64,000 nt of DNA from Solirubrum sp044628455 (lineage in GTDB: Bacteria; Bacteroidota; Bacteroidia; Cytophagales; Hymenobacteraceae), in assembly GCF_044628455.1 (NCBI RefSeq), contig NZ_JBIYZW010000001.1:1488001-1552000 (forward strand), written 5' to 3'. The notes under the pieces are model-generated. The model saw only the letters and a list, made by a program, of their open reading frames with translations. It made no database searches and had not been told where the DNA came from. The position numbers and the translations under genes were made by a program. This document shows, in pieces, positions 44,382 to 51,999 of this stretch (position 1 is the first letter of the stretch; each line of letters opens with the position of its first letter).

Positions 44382-44499
44382 GGGCTTTGAGCCGGGGCAC
44401 CACTATGGTGTAAGTAAACGAGCATACGGAACTTCAGCCCTTCCAAACCGGCTCAAAGCCCGGGCGCCACTACGTTTAAGCAAACGAGCCCCGCAACTT
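44382..44499. repeat. Composite inverted and direct repeat upstream of YdeP gene
   Basis: GGGCTTTGAGCCGG (44382-44395) is perfectly repeated in inverted form at 44448-44461. Directly after each arm lies a diverged direct repeat of about 36 nt with CACTA..GT..AAGTAAACGAGC and CACTACGTTTAAGCAAACGAGC. The unit looks like a duplicated, partly inverted dispersed repeat. No gene is seen in the surrounding ~280 nt gap. Confidence 0.6.
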
Positions 44500-44529
44500 C
44501 TCCCTCCTCCTCCCCTGCCGGCCGCCGAC

Positions 44530-45420
44530 TCAGGCGCCGATGATGCGCTCGGGTACGGCGTAGATGTTGAAGCGCTGGTCGCGCACGAAGCCCAGCAAAG
44601 TCAGCCCGAAGCGCTGGGCGGCCTGCACGGCCAGGCTGCTCGGGGCGCCCACCGCGGCCAGCACCGGCACGCCGGCCACGGCCGCCTTCTGCACCAGCTC
44701 GAAGCTCAGGCGGCCGCTCACCAGCAGCACCTGCCCGGCCAGGGGCAGCCAGCCGCGCAGCAGGGCCGCGCCCAACAGCTTGTCGACCGCGTTGTGGCGG
44801 CCCACGTCTTCGTGCAGCAGCAGCAGCTCGCCCGCGGGGCTGAACAAAGCGGCCGCGTGCAGCCCGCCGGTTTGCTCGAACACGGCCTGGGCCGCGCGTA
44901 GCCGGGCGGGCAGCTGGTGCACCACGGCCGCGGGCAGCAAAGGCGCGGGCGGCGGCAGCACCGGGCAGGCGGCGGCCTGCACCGCGTCGATGGAGGTTTT
45001 GCCGCAGACCCCGCAACTGGAGCTGGTGTAGAAATGGCGCTGCTGCCGCGCCGCGTCGAAGGGCACGTGCGGGGCCAGCTCGGCGCGGATGACGTTGCCT
45101 TGCTCCTCGGGCTTGCGCACGTCGGGACAGGGCAGCACGGCCCGCAGGTCGGCGGCTTGCCCGATGATGCCCTCGGTGAGCAGAAAGCCCGCCACCAGGG
45201 CCGCGTCGTCGCCGGGGGTGCGCATGGTTATGGCCAGGGAAAAGCGCCGCCGCTGGTTTTCGGGGCCGGTCACCAGACTTATTTCCAAGGGCTCCTCGGC
45301 GGCCACCACGTCGGAGCGTGGGGCGGCGGGGCGGCCCGCGGCCACGGCCTGCACGGTGAGGTACTCGTAGCTGGCGGCCGGCAGCAAGGGCGGCACGGCC
45401 GCGGAATCGGGGGAAGTCAT
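44530..45420 (-). CDS. fdhD: Formate dehydrogenase accessory sulfurtransferase
   Basis: A 296-residue cytoplasmic protein that transfers sulfur from a cysteine desulfurase to the molybdopterin cofactor of formate dehydrogenase-type enzymes. The essential cysteine motif TSSSCGVCGKTSID is near residue 135. Other family blocks are EEPLEISLVTG, DDAALVAGFLLTEGII, GGLHAAALFSPAGELLLLHEDVGRHNAVDKLLG and SGRLSFELVQKAAVAGVPVL. It lies 280 nt upstream of the YdeP-type oxidoreductase on the same strand, so its client is probably that enzyme. Confidence 0.95.
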   Translation of the reverse strand: MTSPDSAAVPPLLPAASYEYLTVQAVAAGRPAAPRSDVVAAEEPLEISLVTGPENQRRRFSLAITMRTPGDDAALVAGFLLTEGIIGQAADLRAVLPCPDVRKPEEQGNVIRAELAPHVPFDAARQQRHFYTSSSCGVCGKTSIDAVQAAACPVLPPPAPLLPAAVVHQLPARLRAAQAVFEQTGGLHAAALFSPAGELLLLHEDVGRHNAVDKLLGAALLRGWLPLAGQVLLVSGRLSFELVQKAAVAGVPVLAAVGAPSSLAVQAAQRFGLTLLGFVRDQRFNIYAVPERIIGA

Positions 45421-45448
45421 GGCGGTTGCAGGTTAGGCTAAGGGGTGG

Positions 45449-45540
45449 TAGCGCAGTAGCGCGGACGGCGTAGTTCGCGCTACTGCGTCGATGCCGATGA
45501 GCTGCGCGGGGCCGACTGCCAGTACCGCGCTACGCAGTTC
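45449..45540. repeat. GTAGCGCGAAC-type palindromic repeats
   Basis: CGCAGTAGCGCG (45452-45463) pairs with CGCGCTACTGCG (45476-45487). Related pieces, GTACCGCGCTACGC and GTTCGCGCTAC, recur to 45540. The repeats fill the gap between hutI and fdhD on the minus strand and could form one or two hairpins. Confidence 0.6.
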
Positions 45541-45567
45541 GCGCTACGGGCCACGCGGCAACTCCTG

Positions 45568-46824
45568 CTACTGGCCGCCGATGATGACCTGCTGCACCGG
45601 GTTTTCGCCCAGCCAGTAGGGAATTTCACGGTAGTCGGGCAGGCCGAGCACGAGCAGGTCGGCGCGCTTGCCGGGCTCCAGGCTGCCCACCTGCTGCTGC
45701 CGGTCGAGGGCCCAGGCGGCGTTCAGGGTGACGGCGGCCAGGGCCTCGTGCGGGGTCAGGCCCATTTTCAGGCAGGCCAGCGACACGGCCAGCCACAGGT
45801 TTTTGCTGGGGCAGGAGCCGGGGTTGAAGTCGGTGCTCAGGGCCACGGGCAGGCCCGCGTCGATGAACTGCCGGCCGGGGGCGTACTTGTCCTGGCGCAG
45901 GTACAGGGGCACCAGCGGCAGCAGCACGGCCACCGTGCGTCCCTGGCCCGCGGCGGCCACGGCCGCGGCGTCTGCGGCCGGCAGGTAGTCGCAGTGGTCG
46001 ACGCTGGCGGCGCCCAGCTCGGCCGCCATCCGGCAGCCACCCAGGTCGTGGAGCTGCTCGGCGTGGATTTTCAGCTTGAAGCCCAGATCCCGGGCCCGCT
46101 GCAGGTAGCGCCGCGAGTCGTCGACGGAGAAGGCGCCTTCCTCGCAGAAGATGTCCACGAACTCGGCCTGCCCTTGCAGCGCCGGCAGCACCTGCTCGCT
46201 GAGCATAGCCAGGTACTCGGCCGGGCGGCCCTTGTACTCGGGGCCGGGTACGTGGGCGCCCAGGAAGGTGTGCACCAGCTGCACCGGCTGCTGGCGGCCC
46301 GCCGCGTGGGCCACCCGCAGGAGGCGCAGCTCGGTAGCCGCGTCGAGGCCGTAGCCGGTTTTGGCTTCGAGGGTGGTGACGCCGTAGCGTCGGAAGCCTT
46401 CGAGGTGGTGCAGGGCGCCGGCCAGCAGCTCGTCGTCGGTGGCGGCGCGGGTTTTGCGCACGGTGCTCAGAATGCCGCCGCCCGAGGCCAGGATGTCGAG
46501 GTAGGACTCGCCCTGCAGCTTGCGCTGAAACTCGTCGGCGCGGTTGCCGCCGAACACCAGGTGGGTGTGACACTCCACCAAACCCGGCATCACCACCCGG
46601 CCGCGGGCGTCAATTACCCGCGTTTCGGGGCCGAGCCAACTTTCGTCCAGCTCGCTCATGGGCCCCACAGCCGCAATGGTGTCGCCCTGACAGGCCACGA
46701 AGCCCTGCTCGATGATGCGCCAGTCGGCCAGGGCCGGGCCGGTGAGGGGGCGGTCGGTGGGGGCGCCGGCCAGGGTCAGCACCTGGGCGCAGTCGCGCAG
46801 CACGAGGGTATAGGGCTGGGTCAC
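45568..46824 (-). CDS. hutI: Imidazolonepropionase
   Basis: Zinc-dependent amidohydrolase of 418 residues that converts imidazolone propionate to N-formimino-L-glutamate in histidine degradation. The metal-binding VECHTHLVFGG (HxH) lies near residue 85, and the active-site QGESYLDILASGGGILSTV follows. Further blocks are TTLEAKTGYGL, FVDIFCEEGAF, KIHAEQLHDLGG and ALSTDFNPGSCPS with the catalytic Asp. The start is GTG at 46824 (MTQPYTLVL); an ATG 60 nt upstream adds a non-conserved extension. The other hut genes are not adjacent in this window. Confidence 0.94.
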   Translation of the reverse strand: MTQPYTLVLRDCAQVLTLAGAPTDRPLTGPALADWRIIEQGFVACQGDTIAAVGPMSELDESWLGPETRVIDARGRVVMPGLVECHTHLVFGGNRADEFQRKLQGESYLDILASGGGILSTVRKTRAATDDELLAGALHHLEGFRRYGVTTLEAKTGYGLDAATELRLLRVAHAAGRQQPVQLVHTFLGAHVPGPEYKGRPAEYLAMLSEQVLPALQGQAEFVDIFCEEGAFSVDDSRRYLQRARDLGFKLKIHAEQLHDLGGCRMAAELGAASVDHCDYLPAADAAAVAAAGQGRTVAVLLPLVPLYLRQDKYAPGRQFIDAGLPVALSTDFNPGSCPSKNLWLAVSLACLKMGLTPHEALAAVTLNAAWALDRQQQVGSLEPGKRADLLVLGLPDYREIPYWLGENPVQQVIIGGQ

Positions 46825-46879
46825 GAAAAGCGAAGGGAAAAGAAGGGTGAAAGAATGCGCCTGCGTTATGCGTGCGGCT

Positions 46880-47060
46880 CGCATAGGCTAAGCGCGGGGC
46901 ACCGCGCATAAGCTAAGCGGGGTGTGCGCCTGGCCTACGCCTAAAGGCCGCGTAAGCTACGCCGGCAGCCGGTGTAGGCTTAGATACAGGTACTGCCTGG
47001 CTTAGGTCGGCAGCGCGTCTTGCCTAGTCCGGCAGCACGTCTAGCCTAGTCCGACGGGCG
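46880..47060. repeat. Two sets of short tandem repeats
   Basis: A ~25-nt unit GCGCATAGGCTAAGCG..GGCAC is followed by its variant GCGCATAAGCTAAGCGGGGTG. A second ~22-nt unit CGTCTTGCCTAGTCCGGCAG is followed by CGTCTAGCCTAGTCCGACGG and an inverted relative (GGACTAAGGTAGGCAGCCCG). Copies differ by a few bases, so the arrays are old. Confidence 0.6.
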
Positions 47061-47139
47061 GACTAAGGTAGGCAGCCCGTCGGCGAAGCAGCCTGCGGCG
47101 GCATTCCGGCCCGGCACGCAACGCCCCCTGGAGCCAGGT

Positions 47140-47310
47140 CGTGCTTCATCGGGCGTCCACGCAGCCGCAGCATCTCTACTGCTTCGCCTGGCTCCCCTCT
47201 CCCCGAGGCTTCGCGCATCAAGCGAACCGGGGCCGGGGGTGAGGTCTCAACGAAGCGGTAGAGATGCTTGGCTACGCCGACCTTCGGTTCGACTGCGCTC
47301 AGCATGACCG
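47140..47310. repeat. Composite dispersed repeat, copy 2
   Basis: Contains CGTGCTTCATCGGGCGTCC, GCAGCATCTCTACTGCTTCG, CAACGAAGCGGTAGAGATGC and GACCTTCGGTTCGACTGCGC followed by CTCAGCATGACCG. Two of its inner blocks (GCATCTCTACTGCTTCG and CGAAGCGGTAGAGATGC) are mutually inverted and can form a large hairpin. Shares ordered blocks with 35281-35395 and 24307-24341. Confidence 0.65.
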
Positions 47311-47381
47311 TTCTTTTAGCTTCCGCCTGACGTACTTTTTTGACCTCTGCCTGACGTTCTTTTGGCTTGCCGCGACCCGCC

Positions 47382-47828
47382 CTACACCAGGCGGGCCTGG
47401 CCGGCGGCGCTGATGGCGCCGCCGCGCCGGAACTGCCGAATGTACTCCACGCGCCGGAAGCGCAGCGCCGACCACTCGGCGTCGAGGGCGACCTGGCTCA
47501 CGGGCTCGAAGCCGGCCGCCCCCAGGGCGGCCCAGCCGGTGTCGCGGTTGAAGTCGCAGCGGTAGCGCTTGGCGGTGCCCTTGGGATAGGCAAACCACAG
47601 GGCCGCGTCGCCGGGGGCCTGGGCGGCCAGCGGCGGGGCCAGCGCATCGATTTCCCGCTGGGCCGTCACGAACACCAGCGCCGCGCCCAGCTCCCCGGCT
47701 ACGGCGTCCTCGGTCAGGGCCACGGTGGCGGCCAGCTCCTCGCGCAGGGGCTGCAGGTAGGCGGGCAGGGCCAGCAGCAGCGTGCGGGTGCCGGGCCGGA
47801 GCTGCAGTTTTTGGGCGGCGGTTTTCAT
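47382..47828 (-). CDS. DUF3052-like protein
   Basis: A 148-residue cytoplasmic protein that resembles DUF3052. The pattern is KLQLRPGTRTLLLALPAYL near the start, VFVTAQREIDALAPPL in the middle, then LWFAYPKGTAKRYRCDFNRDTGW and VALDAEWSALRFRRVEYI. This is the methyltransferase-like Rossmann core of the family, whose activity is unknown. The start at 47828 (MKTAAQKLQ) lies 4 nt after a near-consensus -7 box (TACTTTCG), suggesting a very short leader. The 15-nt palindrome at 47859-47873 lies 31 nt upstream and is well placed to control this gene. Confidence 0.72.
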   Translation of the reverse strand: MKTAAQKLQLRPGTRTLLLALPAYLQPLREELAATVALTEDAVAGELGAALVFVTAQREIDALAPPLAAQAPGDAALWFAYPKGTAKRYRCDFNRDTGWAALGAAGFEPVSQVALDAEWSALRFRRVEYIRQFRRGGAISAAGQARLV

Positions 47829-47858
47829 GCGGCGAAAGTAGCGAAACCGGCCGGCGGC

Positions 47859-47873
47859 CACATCATTATGTGA
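47859..47873 (-). promoter_or_regulatory. Palindrome TCACATAATGATGTG, copy 2
   Basis: On the minus strand it is identical over 15 nt to the site at 49760-49774. It lies 31 nt before the start codon of the DUF3052-like gene, close enough to overlap its -33 region, so a repressor or activator site is plausible. Confidence 0.55.
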
Positions 47874-48042
47874 GCGTGCAACCGTACGGGGGCAGGGCCG
47901 ATTTACTCAACTTGCCGCGGCCGGGCTGAGGCAGAATCTCCGGCCTTCCACGCACACGCCGGGCAGCAAACCGCCGCGCCCGCGGCGTAACCCCCCGGCC
48001 GGTGGCCACCCGGCTTTCACCTTCCACTTCCCATCTACCCCG

Positions 48043-48909
48043 ATGACGTCCTTGTTCCGCCTCTGCGTGCCCGCTGCGCTGCTGCTAGCTCCCCGGCTGG
48101 TCCCGGCGCAGCAGCCGGCCGAGGCTTTTGCCGCCGCCGAGCGCCGCTTTGCCCGCCTGGGCGCCGAATCCACCCTCAAGCAGGCCTTCCTGACGTGCTC
48201 CGCCGACTCGGGCGTGGTGTTTCAGAACGGCCGGCCCCTGCTCACCCGCCAAGCCTGGGAGCGGGCGCCTGACCAGGCCAGTGGACCCCGGCTCATCTGG
48301 GGCCCCGCCGTGGCCGACGCGGCCCGCAGCGGCGACCTGGGCTACACCACCGGCCCGTTCTGGCTGGAGCAGCCCGACGGCCAGCGCGTAGGCCAGGGCC
48401 AGTACTTCACGGTGTGGGCCCGCCAGCCCGATGGCAGCCTGAAGTTTCTGGCCGACATGGGCATCTTCCACCCCGCTCCCGCCCCGGCCCGGCTACCCGA
48501 GCAGGTGCGCTACGCCCAGCTGCCGGCCCGCACTTCCCCGGCCCGCCGTGCTGACCTGTTGCAGCTGGAGCAGCAGCTGTCGGCCGCCGTCGAAAAAAAT
48601 GGCATGGCGGCCGGCTACGCCGGCCTGCTCAGCACCGAGTCGCGGCTGCACCGCGAAGGCCTCACGCCGCTCACCACGGCGGCCGGGCAGCAGCAGCAAC
48701 TGCAAACCGAGCCGGTCCTGCGCTTCACGCCGAGGGGCAGTCGGGTTTCCAGTGCCGGCGAGCTGGGCTACGTATTCGGCCGCTACCAGGCCCCGGAGCG
48801 GGCCGAGGTACAGGGCAGCTACGTGCACGTGTGGAAGCACGAGGCCCGGGGCTGGCGGCTGGTAGCTGAAGTGCTCAACCCCACGCTGCCGCCCAAGCCC
48901 AAACCCTAA
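48043..48909 (+). CDS. Secreted protein with two NTF2-like domains
   Basis: A 288-residue exported protein (signal peptide ending LVPAQQPAEA) with two consecutive NTF2/DUF4440-like domains. The first (~25-145) starts AFAAAERRFARLGAESTLKQAF and has WGPAVADAARSGDLGYTTG; the second (~165-285) has LLQLEQQLSAAVEKNG and VSSAGELGYVFGRYQ followed by WKHEARGWRLVAEVLNP. Both halves keep the family's aromatic-glycine core but have diverged in the rest. No lipobox is seen. The function is unknown. It ends at a large bidirectional terminator shared with the cupin gene. Confidence 0.8.
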   Translation: MTSLFRLCVPAALLLAPRLVPAQQPAEAFAAAERRFARLGAESTLKQAFLTCSADSGVVFQNGRPLLTRQAWERAPDQASGPRLIWGPAVADAARSGDLGYTTGPFWLEQPDGQRVGQGQYFTVWARQPDGSLKFLADMGIFHPAPAPARLPEQVRYAQLPARTSPARRADLLQLEQQLSAAVEKNGMAAGYAGLLSTESRLHREGLTPLTTAAGQQQQLQTEPVLRFTPRGSRVSSAGELGYVFGRYQAPERAEVQGSYVHVWKHEARGWRLVAEVLNPTLPPKPKP

Positions 48910-48925
48910 AGGTCGCTGCCTTAAT

Positions 48926-48988
48926 AAGCCCGCTGCCGGGTCGGGTGCGAGCCTGCGGGCTACGCATCCGACCCGGCAGCGGGCTTTT
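48926..48988. terminator. Bidirectional intrinsic terminator
   Basis: A long stem (48926-48949 with 48963-48986; about 24 pairs, one G-T) contains the perfect AAGCCCGCTGCCGGGTCGG arm. It is flanked by T runs on both sides (TTAATAAGCC and GGGCTTTTAT). It lies between the convergent NTF2-like and cupin genes and can end both. Confidence 0.9.
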
Positions 48989-49009
48989 ATATCGGTCCTA
49001 TCGTCGCCG

Positions 49010-49582
49010 TCAGGCGGCCTGGGGGTGGCGGCTTTCGGCGTAGCGCAGCACCAAAGCGGGCAAACCGATGGCCCGGGCCAGGGGCCGCAACAGGCCGAAC
49101 ACCAGCCGCTGCACCCAGCGCGGGGGGCGGGCCAGCCGAAACTCGGGCGCGTACTCGCCCGCCAGCACGGCGGCGGGCAGCAGGCCGGGCTTGCCCTGGG
49201 CATTCACCTGTCCGTCCTGGGCCAGCCCAAACACGTTTTCCAGGAACTCCTCGGTGCGCAGGGCAGGCAGCACCGTCCAGCGCACGGTGGTGCGTGCTTC
49301 CCCGGCATTCCACATCGAGTGCACCTGCCCGGGCGCCACGCGCAGGCGCTGCCCTGGCCGCAGCCGCAGCAGCCGGCCTTGCAGGCGCACCTGCAGCTCG
49401 CCCTCCAGCACCAGGAAATGCTCTTCCTGCGCGGGGTGGAAATGCGCCGGGGGCTCGGGGCCCGCGTGGCTGAAGCTGGATTCCATTTCCAGCACCCGGC
49501 CCGCCGAGTCCTGGCTGGTGGTGATGAAGCGGATGCTTTGCCCGGTAAGGGGATTCTGCACGAGTTTGCCTGGGTATGCCAT
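49010..49582 (-). CDS. Cupin-domain protein
   Basis: A 190-residue protein with one cupin beta-barrel (about residues 15-105). Cupin motif 1 is visible as HFHPAQEEHFLVLEGELQV with metal-binding His/Glu spacing; motif 2 is PGQVHSMWNAG. A second, mostly helical part follows (LARPPRWVQRLVFGLLRPLARAIG) and may associate with the membrane. The start at 49582 (MAYPGKLVQN) is the best fit; an earlier in-frame ATG adds a low-quality extension. Enzyme or regulator roles are both possible. The 15-nt palindrome at 49760 lies 178 nt upstream. Confidence 0.82.
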   Translation of the reverse strand: MAYPGKLVQNPLTGQSIRFITTSQDSAGRVLEMESSFSHAGPEPPAHFHPAQEEHFLVLEGELQVRLQGRLLRLRPGQRLRVAPGQVHSMWNAGEARTTVRWTVLPALRTEEFLENVFGLAQDGQVNAQGKPGLLPAAVLAGEYAPEFRLARPPRWVQRLVFGLLRPLARAIGLPALVLRYAESRHPQAA

Positions 49583-50020
49583 GCGTAAGCCGCCCGCGGG
49601 CCGCCGGGGAAAAATAAGCTTGGTAAAAAACAACCGTGGATGCCCGGCGCGCCCCAAAGAGCGGCGGCCCGGCCAAGCAGTTGGCGCGGGCCCACGACCC
49701 GGCCGAACCCAACCGATAAATGCCGCTGCAAAAGTATCGCCACAGCCTAGCCCGCTGATTCACATAATGATGTGAGTGCCACCCTATCCCAACTGCAGGT
49801 ACCGCAGCGCGAATGTTGTCGTTCCTATATCCTCGCCCCGTATGGGCGGGCCGCAGTGCCAGCTACCTGGTTGTTCCGGCACGCGGACGACCATGTTTGC
49901 GCCGCTGGCCCGCCGGCCAACGGTGCAGTGTCGGCGGGCCGGCCGCCGAAGTTCACCCGGCGGCGCTACCTTGCCGGGCGGGCCGGCGGGCCCCATTCCA
50001 TTTACGCTTACCGGTGCTTT
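49583..50020. other. Divergent intergenic region with palindrome
   Basis: About 440 nt between the cupin and nicotinamidase genes. It holds the palindrome at 49760-49774 and, for the plus-strand gene, a weak -7-like box TACCTTGC (49967-49974) 46 nt before the ATG. The longer plus-strand frame that runs through here is Arg/Ala-rich and not accepted as coding. Confidence 0.45.
49760..49774 (+). promoter_or_regulatory. Palindrome TCACATAATGATGTG, copy 3
   Basis: Here the palindrome extends one base further to TCACATAATGATGTGA, perfectly symmetric in its outer six positions. It is identical over 15 nt to the site at 47859-47873 and one base different from that at 17233-17247. It lies in the divergent region between the cupin and nicotinamidase genes. 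Confidence 0.55.
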
Positions 50021-50617
50021 ATGAGGGCTTTGCTGCTGATTGACATTCAAAACGACTTCGTACCGGGCGGCGCGCTGGCCGTGCCCGGGGGAGACGCCAT
50101 CCTGCCGCTGGTCAACCGCCGGCAGCCGGATTTCGAGTTGGTGGTGGCCACTCAGGACTGGCACCCGCCCACCCACCAAAGCTTTGCCTCCCAGCACCCG
50201 GGCCAGCCGCTGTTCAGCACCATCGACCTGCACGGACTGCCCCAGGTGCTCTGGCCCGACCACTGCGTGCAGGGCAGCCGGGGCGCCGAGCTGCACCCCG
50301 GGCTGGATCAGCGGCGCATCGAGGCCATCTTCCGCAAGGGTACCAGCCCCGAAATCGACAGCTACAGCGCCTTTTTCGACAACGGCCACCGCAAATCCAC
50401 CGGCCTGGCCGCCTACCTGCGCGGGCGCGGCGTAACGCAGCTGTACCTGGCCGGGCTGGCCGGCGACTACTGCGTGTACTACTCGGCCCTCGACGCGCTG
50501 CAGGAGGGCTTCGAAACCTTCCTGCTCACCGACGCCACCCGCCCCATCGACGCGGCCGGCTTTGCGCGGGCCGGCGCCGACCTGCAGCAGCGCGGCGCTC
50601 AGCTTGTTGTTGGTTGA
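50021..50617 (+). CDS. pncA: Nicotinamidase
   Basis: A 198-residue cysteine hydrolase that converts nicotinamide to nicotinic acid for NAD salvage. The start MRALLLIDIQNDFVPGGALAV is typical, with the catalytic Asp in DIQNDF. VVATQDWHPPTHQSF gives the metal-binding Asp/His pair. The lysine is in AIFRKGTSPEIDSYSAFFDN. The nucleophilic Cys is in AGLAGDYCVYYSALDAL near residue 150. The ATG at 50021 gives the family's usual N-terminus; the longer open frame upstream has no similarity. It is a single gene, followed after a heptad repeat by a 2'-5' RNA ligase-like gene. Confidence 0.95.
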   Translation: MRALLLIDIQNDFVPGGALAVPGGDAILPLVNRRQPDFELVVATQDWHPPTHQSFASQHPGQPLFSTIDLHGLPQVLWPDHCVQGSRGAELHPGLDQRRIEAIFRKGTSPEIDSYSAFFDNGHRKSTGLAAYLRGRGVTQLYLAGLAGDYCVYYSALDALQEGFETFLLTDATRPIDAAGFARAGADLQQRGAQLVVG

Positions 50618-50744
50618 TGGTTGTTCGTTTTTGGTTGCTCGTTTCTGGTTGTTCGGTTCAGGAAACACGTGCTGACAGCTGATAGCTGACAACTAAGAAC
50701 TGGCAACTGGCAACTGGCAACTGGCAACTGGTAACTGGTAACTG
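50606..50744. repeat. Heptad repeat array with inverted arms
   Basis: Left side: degenerate units of GTTGTTGG/TTGATGG/TTGTTCG type. Right side: near-perfect tandem heptads GGCAACT (50697-50744), four nearly identical and then GGTAACT variants, ending in the ACTGATG that provides the next start codon. The two sides are complementary in outline. The right-hand copies are the least diverged heptads in the window, so this array has expanded most recently. Confidence 0.8.
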
Positions 50745-51278
50745 ATGACCGCTCCGCTGATTCTGACTTTGCAGCTGGCCGCCGAGGCCCAGGCGTTTTT
50801 TGACGCCCTAAGGCGGGCGCACTTTCCGCCCGCGCGCAATTACCTGGCGGCCCACCTCACCCTGTTTCACCACCTGCCCGGCGCCTGCCTGGCTGACGTT
50901 GCCATCCGGCTCAGCGCGCTCAGCGCCGCTCAGGCTCCGCTGCCGCTGCGCGTGGCGGGGCTGCAGTTTCTGGGGCAGGGCGTGGCCTACGCCATCGACA
51001 GCCCGCCGCTGGAGGCGCTGCACCGGCAGCTGCAGCAGGAGTGGTGGACCGAACTGCGGCCCCAGGACCAGCAGCGGTGCCGCCCCCACGTGACGGTGCA
51101 AAACAAGGTGGCGCCGGCGGTTGCCCGTGCTTTGCACCAGCAGCTGAGCGCCGGCTTCGCGCCCTTCGATACCACCGGCACCGGGCTGCAGCTGTGGGCC
51201 TACCGCGGCGGGCCCTGGGAGCTGCTGCGCACGTTTCCCTTCGCGGCCTTGCAACCAGGAGGTAGTGGTGCGGTTTAG
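50745..51278 (+). CDS. 2'-5' RNA ligase family protein
   Basis: A 177-residue protein of the 2H phosphoesterase superfamily (LigT/ThpR-like). The two H-x-[ST] motifs are present: AAHLTLFHHL near residue 37 and RPHVTVQNKV near residue 113. Each sits in one lobe of the bilobal fold. The ligase activity of this family acts on 2'-5' links in RNA; the cellular substrate is unclear, and members may be cyclic phosphodiesterases. The start codon lies at the end of the heptad array 50606-50744, leaving no normal spacer for a leader, so translation may depend on that repeat. Confidence 0.88.
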   Translation: MTAPLILTLQLAAEAQAFFDALRRAHFPPARNYLAAHLTLFHHLPGACLADVAIRLSALSAAQAPLPLRVAGLQFLGQGVAYAIDSPPLEALHRQLQQEWWTELRPQDQQRCRPHVTVQNKVAPAVARALHQQLSAGFAPFDTTGTGLQLWAYRGGPWELLRTFPFAALQPGGSGAV

Positions 51279-51326
51279 TATCTTGTCGGGACTATCGGCC
51301 GCCCTGGTCTGCTTGCTGCCTTGCTT

Positions 51327-51902
51327 ATGATGATTCGCTTTTTGCTTCCCGCCCTTGGCCTGCTGCTGGCGGTGCCCGCCCTGGCCCAAACCGACGACGA
51401 ATCCGCCGCCCGGCCCCTGGGGCTGGGCGCGGCGCGCTGGTCGTACTCGCTCAACGCGGGGGCCACGTTTGCCGGGCGCTACGGCTCGGCCAGCTACCTG
51501 AGTCCGCAGGCCACCTACCAGCTCAGCAACCGCCTGCAGCTGTTTGGCGGGCTCACCTACCTGCGGGCCATGCCGGGCGCGGCCTTCTACCCGGCGCCCG
51601 AGAACGGGGCCCCGGCGGCTGGCCGGCTGGGCAGCAACCACTACCTGCTGCAGGGCGGCGGCACCTACGCCCTCAGCCCGCGGCTGGCCCTGACCGGCAG
51701 CGCCTGGAAAGACTTTTCGCCCCGGCCAGCCCCGGGTACCCGCGTCAATCCCTACGCCGGGTTTGGCAACCTGGGCTCGGGCGTGAACCTGCGCGCCGAT
51801 TACCAGATTACCGAGCGGTTTTCAGTATCGGGCGGGTTGCGCTTCTCGCAGGGCGCTGCGCCCACGCAGCTGCCCCTGGGCATTGGTCCGGCTGGCTTCT
51901 GA
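51327..51902 (+). CDS. Small outer-membrane beta-barrel-like protein
   Basis: A 191-residue exported protein. Two ATGs (51327 and 51330) precede a signal peptide (LLPALGLLLAVPALAQ). The mature part is a series of short alternating strands with aromatic girdle residues, such as WSYSLNAGATFAGRYGS, YLSPQATYQLSNRLQLFGGLTYLR and NLGSGVNLRADYQITERFSVSGGLRF. This suggests an eight-stranded barrel of the kind found in outer-membrane proteins of this phylum. It resembles no named enzyme. It begins 48 nt after the RNA-ligase-like gene and ends at a large terminator. Confidence 0.75.
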   Translation: MMIRFLLPALGLLLAVPALAQTDDESAARPLGLGAARWSYSLNAGATFAGRYGSASYLSPQATYQLSNRLQLFGGLTYLRAMPGAAFYPAPENGAPAAGRLGSNHYLLQGGGTYALSPRLALTGSAWKDFSPRPAPGTRVNPYAGFGNLGSGVNLRADYQITERFSVSGGLRFSQGAAPTQLPLGIGPAGF

Positions 51903-51932
51903 AGGATTCTTGGGTAATTCAACCGGCCCAAC

Positions 51933-51989
51933 AAAGCGTAACGCCCTAAATCTTGGCTGATGCCAAGGGTTTAGGGCGTTACGCTTTTA
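51933..51989. terminator. Bidirectional intrinsic terminator
   Basis: Perfect 18-bp outer stem (51933-51950 with 51970-51987; arm AAAGCGTAACGCCCTAAA) plus an inner CTTGGC/GCCAAG stem. T/A runs on both sides let it stop the plus-strand barrel gene and the minus-strand propeller gene. Confidence 0.92.
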
Positions 51990-51999
51990 GGTAGGCACT

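Larger units (their letters stand above)
46825..47381. other. Repeat-filled intergenic region
   Basis: No gene in ~560 nt. It holds tandem units at 46880-47060 and a large composite repeat at 47140-47310, then mixed sequence with CGCCTGACGTAC and CTGCCTGACGTTC copies just before 47381. No promoter box for the flanking genes was identified. Confidence 0.6.
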
